Shown piece after piece: positions 1 through 6,168 of a stretch of DNA of 12,015 bases; within the stretch, counting starts at the first letter, position 1; each line of letters starts with the position of its first letter. Made by a program: the position numbers and the translations under genes. The stretch lies in NCBI GenBank assembly GCA_020851915.1, contig JADZBT010000127.1:1-12015 (forward strand), written 5' to 3'. The notes beneath the pieces were generated by a model that was not told where the DNA came from, did no database searches, and saw only the letters and a list, made by a program, of their open reading frames with translations. The DNA is from Alphaproteobacteria bacterium (lineage in GTDB: Bacteria > Pseudomonadota > Alphaproteobacteria > Rickettsiales > RI-342).

Positions 1-2
1 AA

Positions 3-22
3 ATTGTTTCACGTGAAACAAT
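3..22. promoter_or_regulatory. parS: parS centromere-like site (ParB-binding palindrome)
   Basis: Positions 3-22 form a perfect 20-bp palindrome, and its inner 16 bases (5-20) read TGTTTCACGTGAAACA. This matches the widely conserved bacterial chromosomal parS consensus, which is bound by the CTP-dependent clamp protein ParB to nucleate the partition complex. The site lies directly against the sdaA stop codon, sharing one base with it, so it is intergenic or nearly so. There is no loop, so an RNA hairpin terminator is a poor alternative explanation. Chromosomal parS sites usually cluster close to oriC, so the locus is probably origin-proximal; that is inference. ParB binding itself cannot be seen from sequence. 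Confidence 0.88.
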
Positions 23-1398
23 CAGCACTCGGGAACGTTCACCGCCATTCCACGGATAGCAAGCCCGCCCTCGGACGTTTCCTTGTATTTGCTCATCATA
101 TCCTTGCCCGTCGCCAGCATGGTGGCGATGACGCTATCCAGCGAGATCTTGTTCGTGCCTTCCTCATTCAGCGCGAGTCTGGCACAATTAACGGCCTTCA
201 CCGCGCCGATGGCATTGCGCTCGATGCAGGGTATCTGCACCAGCCCGCCGATGGGATCGCAGGTAAGCCCCAGATTATGCTCCAGGGCCATTTCCGCTGC
301 ATTTTCAATCTGTTCAATGGTTCCGCCCATCGCCGCCACCAGCGCGCCCGCCGCCATGGACGACGCCACGCCGACCTCGCCCTGACAGCCCACCTCCGCC
401 GCCGATAGGGAGGCCCCGTGCTTATAGAGCATACCGATAGCTCCCGACGTCAGCAGGTAGGTGATGATGCCCTCCTCCGTCGGTTTTTTGGTGTGCTTCG
501 TATAATAATAAAGCACCGCCGGAAGAATGCCTGCCGCGCCGTTGGTAGGCGCCGTGACCACGCGGCCACCCGCAGCGTTTTCCTCATTCACCGCAATGGC
601 ATAGGGGTTCAGCCAATCCATCTTTCCGGGAGGGTTCTCGCCCTGCTGTTGTTCCAGCAGCTTCTTATGCAGCTTGGCGGCGCGGCGTTTCACGTCCAGC
701 CCGCCAGGCAGCGTTCCTTCATGCGCCAGCCCCGCCTCGATGCACTCCTGCATCACGCGCCATATCTCCAGCAACTGCCAGCGTATCTCATTCTCCGAGC
801 GCCAGGCCCTTTCATTCTCCCACATGATGTCGCGGATGTTTTTTCCGCTAGCGCGTACATGCGCGCCCAGCTCCGCCATGGATTTGAACGGATACGGCAA
901 TGTGCCCGTGATCGCCGTATTGCCCAACGGCTGCCCGTCGCCATCAATGATGAACCCGCCGCCGATGGAGTAATACACCGACGACGCAACCACCTTGCCA
1001 TCCGCATCATACGCGGTAAGCCGCATCCCGTTGGAATGCAACGGCAGCAACTCGCGCGTGTTGAAATCCATATCCCTGGGTAGAGAAAACGGTACGGCAT
1101 GTACGCCCGCCAGATTCAGCGGCGATCCGCCGCGTATCTCGTCCACGCGACGCAGGAATTTCTCCGTATCGACCGTGCCCGGCTCCTCTCCCTCCAGTCC
1201 GGCGAGGATGGCACGGTCGGTTCCGTGGCCGATGCCGGTGAATGCCAGCGAGCCGAACAGTTCCACCAGCACGCGCCTGACATTCTGCGGCTCCGCGAGG
1301 TGTTTCGAGAAATGGAACCCGGCGCGCATCGGCCCCACGGTATGCGAGCTGGACGGCCCCACGCCGATAGTGAACAGGTCAAAAACGCTGATGGACAT
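22..1398 (-). CDS. sdaA: L-serine ammonia-lyase (L-serine deaminase), iron-sulfur type, single chain
   Basis: This 458-residue protein should convert L-serine to pyruvate and ammonia in the cytoplasm, feeding serine carbon into central metabolism. The N-terminus carries the family signature [11 protein letters not shown] (residues 14-24). The C-terminal catalytic domain holds the three cysteines expected to ligate an oxygen-sensitive [4Fe-4S] cluster: C338 (EVGCQGEVG), C380 (LTCDPIGG) and C391 (QIPCIER). Alpha and beta regions are fused in one chain, as in E. coli SdaA, and the length is normal. The last residue is cysteine (C458). In the Legionella enzyme a C-terminal cysteine reaches into the active site and caps the cluster, so the same tail-in-mouth control is likely here. 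The ATG is preceded by a weak purine-rich GAGAG element. The gene diverges from the PLP decarboxylase across 50 bp and ends at the parS palindrome. Confidence 0.97.
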   Translation of the reverse strand: MSISVFDLFTIGVGPSSSHTVGPMRAGFHFSKHLAEPQNVRRVLVELFGSLAFTGIGHGTDRAILAGLEGEEPGTVDTEKFLRRVDEIRGGSPLNLAGVHAVPFSLPRDMDFNTRELLPLHSNGMRLTAYDADGKVVASSVYYSIGGGFIIDGDGQPLGNTAITGTLPYPFKSMAELGAHVRASGKNIRDIMWENERAWRSENEIRWQLLEIWRVMQECIEAGLAHEGTLPGGLDVKRRAAKLHKKLLEQQQGENPPGKMDWLNPYAIAVNEENAAGGRVVTAPTNGAAGILPAVLYYYTKHTKKPTEEGIITYLLTSGAIGMLYKHGASLSAAEVGCQGEVGVASSMAAGALVAAMGGTIEQIENAAEMALEHNLGLTCDPIGGLVQIPCIERNAIGAVKAVNCARLALNEEGTNKISLDSVIATMLATGKDMMSKYKETSEGGLAIRGMAVNVPEC

Positions 1399-1420
1399 AG
1401 AAACCGGCTCTCGTTATATA
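1392..1420 (+). promoter_or_regulatory. Candidate sigma70-type promoter for the PLP decarboxylase
   Basis: A -35-like TGGACA (1392-1397, five of six matches to TTGACA) is followed by a 17-bp spacer and a -10-like TATATA (1415-1420, four of six). Transcription would start near 1427, leaving a leader of about 22 nt that contains the AAGGA ribosome binding site at 1436-1440, 8 nt before the ATG at 1449. The -35 box lies inside the first codons of sdaA. The prediction is by eye. Confidence 0.45.
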
Positions 1421-1437
1421 TTCCGCGCATTATATAA
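1414..1437. promoter_or_regulatory. AT-rich dyad in the sdaA/decarboxylase divergent region
   Basis: TTATATA at 1414-1420 is the exact reverse complement of TATATAA at 1431-1437, with a 10-base GC-rich centre. The 24-bp dyad holds both candidate -10 boxes. It may simply reflect two overlapping -10 elements facing each other, or it may be an operator; sequence alone cannot separate these. Confidence 0.4.
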
Positions 1438-1459
1438 GGATTTACGCGATGAACGACAA
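1429..1459 (-). promoter_or_regulatory. Candidate sigma70-type promoter for sdaA
   Basis: On the minus strand, 1429-1434 reads TATAAT, a perfect -10 box. A weaker -35-like TTGTCG lies at 1454-1459 (four of six matches), with a long 19-bp spacer. Transcription would start near 1422, about 23 nt before the sdaA ATG. The -35 falls within the first codons of the decarboxylase gene. The -10 is convincing; the -35 is not, so an activator may be needed. Confidence 0.45.
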
Positions 1460-2927
1460 GGATTTCGAGCAGAGGCTACAGGAAGCCTACGCGCCGGAGA
1501 CATTCCGGCAACAGGCGCATGCGCTCACCGACATGCTGGCGGATTATCTGGAACAGGCCGAAAGCAAACGCCTCGACCATGTGCTCGCCCCCAATGAACC
1601 CAATGCGCTCTATCAGGCATGGCAGAAGAGGCCGCTGCCCTCGCATGGCGCTGGAGAAGAGGCCTTGCTGCCGTTCCTCCGTGAGGTATTGCAGGAATCC
1701 ATCCATGTGCATCACCCGCACTACCTCGGGCATCAGGTGTCCGCACCGTTGCCTGTGGCAGCATTGTGCGACCTCATGTCGTCGCTGCTCAACAACGGAG
1801 CCGCCGTATACGAGATGGGCCCGCTGGAAAATGTGTTCGGGCGACTGCTGGTCGAATGGATGGGCAAGACGCTCGGCATGGGCGACAAGACAGGCGGCGT
1901 GATGACCTCCGGTGGATCGATGGGCAACCTCACCGCGCTGCTCGCGGCGCGTCAGGTGAAGGCGGGTGTCGACGTATGGAATGAAGGCAACAATAACACA
2001 AATCCGCTCGCCATCATGGTGTCCGACCAGTCGCACTATTGCATTGAGCGCGCGGCACGCCTGATGGGACTGGGCGCTGACGGCGTGATAAAGATCCGCA
2101 CCGATGCCGCGTTCCAGATACAACCGGAAGCCATCGAGGCCGCATACGCAGAAGCGCAAAAGCGGGGCCGCAAAGTATTCGCCATCGTCGGCGGCGCATG
2201 CTCTACCGCCACCGGCACGTTCGAGAATCTTGAAGCGCTCGCCGCATTCGCCAAAGCGCACGACCTGTGGTTCCACGTCGATGGAGCACATGGTGCGCCG
2301 ACGATATTATCGGAACTGCACCAGCATAAACTCAAGGGCGTGGAGCATGCCGATTCCATCATCTGGGATGCCCATAAGATGATGATGATGCCTGCACTCG
2401 TCACGGCAGTGATATTCCGCGATCACCTCGATTCCTATGCGCCGTTCTCGCAGGCGGCATCGTACCTGTTCCACGGTAATCCGCAGGATGAGTGGTATCA
2501 TTCCGGCATCCGCACGCTGGAATGCACCAAGGTGATGATGTCGCTGAAACTCTATACCTGCATACAGCTCTACGGCACGGCGTTCTTCGGAAAATTCGTC
2601 GAGCACCAGTACGCGCAAACCGCGCGCTTCGCCGCAATGCTGAAGGCCGCGCCGGACTTCGAGATCGCGGTGGAGCCGCAGGCGAATATCATCTGCTTCC
2701 GCCATCGCCCTGAAGGAACGCGCGACGAGGACATGGACGATCTACAGGCCCATATCCGCAGCCGCATTCTGGAAACGGGAAAATTCTACATCGTTCGCAC
2801 CACGCTGCCGACCGGCATCCATCTGCGCTGCACGTTGCTCAACCCACTACTGCATGACGCGGATCTCTTGGAACTGATGGGATTCATCCGCCAGTTGGGC
2901 GCGGAGAAGGTGAAGCGGGCGGCCTAA
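1449..2927 (+). CDS. PLP-dependent group II amino acid decarboxylase family protein, substrate unknown
   Basis: This 492-residue cytoplasmic enzyme has the aspartate-aminotransferase fold of the group II decarboxylase family (glutamate, tyrosine, diaminobutyrate and related decarboxylases). Visible landmarks are HPHYLGHQ (89-96), the PLP-phosphate-binding segment TSGGSMGNLTALL (153-165), H197 expected to stack on the cofactor ring (SHYCIERAAR), D278 in HVDGAHG contacting the pyridine nitrogen, and the Schiff-base lysine K310 in DAHKMMMMP. All expected catalytic positions are present, so it should be active. The DAHKMM-type lysine motif differs from the HKW motif of classical aromatic decarboxylases, and the substrate cannot be assigned. 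The AAGGA ribosome binding site 8 nt upstream supports this ATG. The gene diverges from sdaA, and its TAA stop overlaps the stop codon of the convergent hydrolase gene. A role in amino acid catabolism or amine formation beside serine deaminase is inference. Confidence 0.9.
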   Translation: MNDKDFEQRLQEAYAPETFRQQAHALTDMLADYLEQAESKRLDHVLAPNEPNALYQAWQKRPLPSHGAGEEALLPFLREVLQESIHVHHPHYLGHQVSAPLPVAALCDLMSSLLNNGAAVYEMGPLENVFGRLLVEWMGKTLGMGDKTGGVMTSGGSMGNLTALLAARQVKAGVDVWNEGNNNTNPLAIMVSDQSHYCIERAARLMGLGADGVIKIRTDAAFQIQPEAIEAAYAEAQKRGRKVFAIVGGACSTATGTFENLEALAAFAKAHDLWFHVDGAHGAPTILSELHQHKLKGVEHADSIIWDAHKMMMMPALVTAVIFRDHLDSYAPFSQAASYLFHGNPQDEWYHSGIRTLECTKVMMSLKLYTCIQLYGTAFFGKFVEHQYAQTARFAAMLKAAPDFEIAVEPQANIICFRHRPEGTRDEDMDDLQAHIRSRILETGKFYIVRTTLPTGIHLRCTLLNPLLHDADLLELMGFIRQLGAEKVKRAA

Positions 2928-3697
2928 AACATCACCACCATCCCATCGAACGCCGCTTCCACGCCTGTGGGTAGCTGCGCGTTCAGCGTTGCATATTCCA
3001 GCTCGTGCCCCATGTGAGTGAGTATCGCGCGTTCGGGGCGCACGCGCGCGATCCATTCCAGCGTTTGTTCGAGATGCGAATGCGTCGGCATCGGACGGTT
3101 GCTGAGGCAATCCACTATCCAGAGCTTGATCCCCTTCAACACATCAAAAGAAGCATCCGGTAGCGATTTTGCGTCGGTCGTATAGGCCATGTCGCCCACG
3201 CGGAATCCCAGCGTCGTGCCGTGTGCGCCGTGGCCTTGATCGAATGGGATCACGCGCACGCCTTCGGCGTCGAAGGATTCACCGGCACGGATCTCTCTCG
3301 GCTCCAGCGCCGGACGGAACCAGCCATATTGCGGGATAGGATTCTTGAATACATACGCGAAGCGCGCGCGGATTTCCTCGAGCGTATCCGCCGTACCGTA
3401 TGCCGGTATCAGCTTGTTAGCGTGATAATTGAACGAGCGCGCATCGTCGATACCATGCGTGTGATCGGCATGGGCATGCGTATAGAGGATGGCATCCACC
3501 GTCTTGATGTGATGGCGCAGGCATTGCTGGCGCAGGTCCGGCGGCGTATCGACCAGCAGGCGCTTGCCGTGCGTTTCGATGAGGATGGATACGCGGGTAC
3601 GGTTATTTTTTGGGTTGGATGACGTGCATACCGGACATTCGCAGCCTATCAGCGGCACGCCGCCGGATGGTCCGCAGCCGAGTATCGTCACCTTCAT
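2924..3697 (-). CDS. MBL-fold metallo-hydrolase, PhnP-like (cyclic phosphodiesterase family)
   Basis: This 257-residue protein has the metallo-beta-lactamase signature THAHADHTHG (H74, H76, D78, H79). Further likely metal ligands are H156 (DQGHG), D175 (YTTDAK) and H228 (ILTHMGH). The N-terminal GCECPVC (C19, C21, C24) matches the cysteines that hold the extra structural zinc in E. coli PhnP, a phosphoribosyl cyclic phosphodiesterase of phosphonate breakdown. The ending with THMGHE and FDGM also resembles PhnP. No other phosphonate genes are present, so the physiological substrate may be another cyclic phosphodiester or nucleotide; this is open. An AGGGGA Shine-Dalgarno sequence about 7 nt upstream supports the ATG. 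The gene is last in the minus-strand series, separated from tatD by 99 bp holding a palindromic repeat. Its TAG stop overlaps the TAA of the convergent decarboxylase. Confidence 0.9.
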   Translation of the reverse strand: MKVTILGCGPSGGVPLIGCECPVCTSSNPKNNRTRVSILIETHGKRLLVDTPPDLRQQCLRHHIKTVDAILYTHAHADHTHGIDDARSFNYHANKLIPAYGTADTLEEIRARFAYVFKNPIPQYGWFRPALEPREIRAGESFDAEGVRVIPFDQGHGAHGTTLGFRVGDMAYTTDAKSLPDASFDVLKGIKLWIVDCLSNRPMPTHSHLEQTLEWIARVRPERAILTHMGHELEYATLNAQLPTGVEAAFDGMVVMF

Positions 3698-3699
3698 TT

Positions 3700-3808
3700 A
3701 TATCCCCTTTTATATATCCATTGTCATCCTCGGGCTTGACCCGAGGATCCAGGGCCAAGTGCTCTGGATTCCAGCGTTCGCTGGAATGACGTAAAATCAT
3801 ATCCCCTT
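3700..3808. repeat. Pair of 10-bp direct repeats flanking the palindromic element
   Basis: ATATCCCCTT occurs at 3700-3709 and again at 3799-3808, bracketing the 68-bp palindromic element. On the minus strand the right copy overlaps the last codons and stop of tatD, and the left copy contains the Shine-Dalgarno sequence of the hydrolase gene. This could be a target duplication made when the element inserted, or chance. Confidence 0.5.
3723..3790. repeat. 68-bp intergenic palindromic repeat element
   Basis: The element has 5-bp inverted ends, GTCAT (3723-3727) and ATGAC (3786-3790). Inside are two strong hairpins. The first has a 9-bp stem at 3726-3734 and 3740-3748 around the loop CTTGA. The second has an 8-bp stem at 3768-3775 and 3780-3787 around GTTC. 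ATCCAG (3747-3752) can also pair with CTGGAT (3764-3769), allowing a longer cruciform. The GTCATCC...CTTGACCC...GGATCCAG...GGAATGAC pattern is typical of dispersed short repeats in alphaproteobacterial genomes (from general knowledge; copy number in this genome is not visible). In the tatD-hydrolase mRNA it could fold and act as a partial terminator or RNA-stability element. Confidence 0.88.
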
Positions 3809-4582
3809 CGGGCGCGTGGCCTTGCTGAACAGGGTGAAGAAATTATCCGTCGTTATACGGGCGAATTCTTTTTCCGGCACGCCCTTGAGTTCAGCGATGA
3901 ATGCCGCTGTGTGTCTGGTGTAGGCCGGTTCATTGCGCTGGCCGCGCATGGGCATCGGCGCGAGATAGGGCGCGTCGGTTTCTACCAATATGCGATCGAG
4001 CGGAACGATCTTCGCCACCTCACGCAACTCCTCGGCCTTCTTGAAGGTCACGATGCCGGAGAAAGAAATATACAGCCCCAGTTCCAGCATCGCCTCCGCG
4101 AGCTTTACGCCGGAGCTGAAACAATGGATGAGCGCAGGGAATTTCCCTTTCTTCATCTCGTCGGCGATTATCCGTATCGTATCGTCATCCGCGTCGCGGG
4201 TATGGATGATGAGCGGTAGGCCGGTCGCGCGGCCTACGGCGATATGCGTGAGAAAACTTTTCTGCTGGGCGTCGCGGGGACTGTGTTCGTAATAATAATC
4301 GAGGCCCGTTTCGCCGATGCCGATGACCTTAGGGCGCTGCGTGAATGCGGTGAGCTCCGCTTCCGTGACGCTTTCCTCTCCCGCGCTGTGCGGATGGATG
4401 CCCACCGAGCACCAGATGTTATCGTATTTACTCGCTACCGCATGCACCTGCTCGAACTCGGATATTTTGGTGCAGATGGTCTGCATGACGCCCACGCCCT
4501 GCTCACGCGCGCGGTCGATGACCACGTCGAGGTCCGGGACAAAATCGGGGAAGTTCAGGTGGCAGTGTGAATCGACGAGCAT
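3797..4582 (-). CDS. tatD: TatD family metal-dependent hydrolase (putative deoxyribonuclease)
   Basis: This 261-residue TIM-barrel protein belongs to the amidohydrolase-like TatD family, whose members have Mg-dependent DNase activity, including 3'-5' exonuclease activity, in several bacteria. The metal-ligand set is complete: H6 and H8 in DSHCHLNF, E91 in GIGETGLDYYY, H127 in LIIHTRDA, H153 in LIHCFSSG and D203 in ETDAPYLAP. The length is typical. Its ATG overlaps the metG stop by one base (TAATG), with AAGGTG about 8 nt upstream inside metG, so translational coupling is likely. Despite the name, the family is not needed for twin-arginine export, and its presence near tatAB here is not evidence of a link. 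Downstream lies the palindromic element, then the PhnP-like hydrolase. Confidence 0.96.
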   Translation of the reverse strand: MLVDSHCHLNFPDFVPDLDVVIDRAREQGVGVMQTICTKISEFEQVHAVASKYDNIWCSVGIHPHSAGEESVTEAELTAFTQRPKVIGIGETGLDYYYEHSPRDAQQKSFLTHIAVGRATGLPLIIHTRDADDDTIRIIADEMKKGKFPALIHCFSSGVKLAEAMLELGLYISFSGIVTFKKAEELREVAKIVPLDRILVETDAPYLAPMPMRGQRNEPAYTRHTAAFIAELKGVPEKEFARITTDNFFTLFSKATRPKGI

Positions 4583-6147
4583 TACGCCACCTTCTCCGCT
4601 TCCTCCACGAAGCGGGGAAATATGCCTTCGGGTACTGGCAACGGTGTACCGGGAATCAGCGAATGTTTAGCAGAAGCAAACGTGAAACGGCGTTGATCTT
4701 CCGGTATCGCCAGCTGGTCAAGCATTTTACCCGCAGAGGCCGGAATGAACGGCTGTAGATACAGCGCGATGACGCGGATGGTTTCGGCCAGCACATAGAG
4801 CACCGTATGCATGCGCGCGGGATCGGTCTTCTTCAGGCCCCACGGCGCTTGCTGGTCGATGTAGAGATTGGCCTGCGTCGACAGCGCGAAGATGGAATCC
4901 AACACGAAATGGAATTCCTGCTTCTCCACATGCGCGCGCAACTTGCTGAGCAAGGCATATGCACCGTCGAGCAACGCGTTGTCTTCGGGCGTAAACGCGC
5001 CATGCTCCGGCACTTTCGCGTCGCAATTCTTCTGGATCATCGACAGCGTGCGCTGCGAGAGGTTGCCGACATTGTTCGCCAGATCGCTGTTGATGCGGTT
5101 TATCATCGAGGCGCGCGCGTAGTTGCCGTCATTGCCGAACGGCACTTCGCGCATCATGTAATAGCGCACCGGGTCGAGGCCGAATTCATTCACCAGCGCG
5201 ATGGGGTCGATGACATTGCCAACCGACTTGGAAATTTTCTGGCCCTCATTCGTCCACCAGCCATGCGCCGTCACGCGCGCAGGCGGTTTCAGATTTGCGG
5301 CCATCAGGAAGGCGGGCCAGTATACGGCATGGAAACGCAATATGTCCTTGCCCACCACATGCAGCGGCGAGCAGCCTTCACGGCCATCCCAGTATTGCGC
5401 GTATTCTCCGCCCGTTTCCGGGAATCCAAGCGCGGTGATGTAGTTGGTGAGCGCATCGAGCCAGACATACATCACATGCTTCTCATCGCCCGGGACGGGA
5501 ACGCCCCACGAGAAGCTGGTGCGCGATACCGAAAGATCCTTCAGCCCGCCTTTGACGAAGCTGCGTACTTCGTTGTAGCGCGATTCCGGCACGACAAAAT
5601 CCGGATGCGCGTCGTAGAATTCCAGCAGCTTGTCCTGCCATTCCGACAGGTTGAAGAAATAGCTTGGCTCCTCCACCCACTCCACCGGCGCGCCGGTCGG
5701 CGCTATCCTCTGGCCGTCGCTGTCCTTGGTGAGTTCGGTTTCGGTGTAAAACGCCTCGTCGCGCACCGAGTACCAGCCCGCATAGGAACCGAGATAGATA
5801 TGCCCGTTGGCCTTGATGCGTTCCCACAGCGCCTGCGTCGCCTTGATGTGGCGCGGCTCGGTGGTGCGGATGAAATCGTCGTTGCTGAAGTTCATCACGC
5901 CGGTGAGGTCGCGGAAACGCTGCGATACCTTATCGGTGAACGCCTGCGGGGTGACGCCCGCAGCCTGCGCGGCCTTGTCCACCTTCTGCCCGTGCTCGTC
6001 CGTGCCGGTGAGGAATTTCACGTCGTAACCGTCGAGCCGCTTGAAGCGCGCCATCACGTCGCAGGCCAGCGTCGTGTACGCATGGCCAATATGCGGACTG
6101 TCGTTCACGTAGTAGATCGGGGTGGTGATGTAGAAGCTTTTGGTCAC
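4582..6147 (-). CDS. metG: Methionyl-tRNA synthetase
   Basis: This class I aminoacyl-tRNA synthetase charges tRNA-Met, supplying both initiator and elongator. The Rossmann catalytic domain begins with YYVNDSPHIGHAYT; HIGH is at 19-22. The second ATP-binding signature is KISKS (304-308, GQKISKSVGN) in place of KMSKS, a substitution I recall as usual in alphaproteobacteria. The connective-peptide region around GWYSVRDEAFYTETEL (124-139) has no zinc cysteines. The all-helical anticodon-binding domain follows, and the protein stops at 521 residues without the C-terminal EMAP-like dimerisation domain of longer enzymes. The start codon is GTG (6145-6147), with GGGA about 10 nt upstream. It lies 21 bp after holB and overlaps tatD by one base, so it is probably cotranscribed with both. 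Confidence 0.98.
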   Translation of the reverse strand: MTKSFYITTPIYYVNDSPHIGHAYTTLACDVMARFKRLDGYDVKFLTGTDEHGQKVDKAAQAAGVTPQAFTDKVSQRFRDLTGVMNFSNDDFIRTTEPRHIKATQALWERIKANGHIYLGSYAGWYSVRDEAFYTETELTKDSDGQRIAPTGAPVEWVEEPSYFFNLSEWQDKLLEFYDAHPDFVVPESRYNEVRSFVKGGLKDLSVSRTSFSWGVPVPGDEKHVMYVWLDALTNYITALGFPETGGEYAQYWDGREGCSPLHVVGKDILRFHAVYWPAFLMAANLKPPARVTAHGWWTNEGQKISKSVGNVIDPIALVNEFGLDPVRYYMMREVPFGNDGNYARASMINRINSDLANNVGNLSQRTLSMIQKNCDAKVPEHGAFTPEDNALLDGAYALLSKLRAHVEKQEFHFVLDSIFALSTQANLYIDQQAPWGLKKTDPARMHTVLYVLAETIRVIALYLQPFIPASAGKMLDQLAIPEDQRRFTFASAKHSLIPGTPLPVPEGIFPRFVEEAEKVA

Positions 6148-6168
6148 GGTACTGTCCCGGTGAAATTG

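Noticed and set aside
3..22. The parS palindrome read as an sdaA terminator
   Set aside because: A loop-free palindrome makes a poor RNA hairpin, and no U-tract follows within the visible bases; the exact match to parS is a better explanation.
666..677. Second parS-like site (GTTTCACGTCC), and a similar half site GTGAAAC at 4682-4688
   Set aside because: Each matches only one half of the palindrome; both lie inside coding sequence (sdaA and metG) and are expected by chance.
3564..3794. A short plus-strand frame ending in VILGLDPRIQ...WIPAFAGMT
   Set aside because: This peptide is the well-known spurious translation of the intergenic palindromic repeat; it is not a gene.
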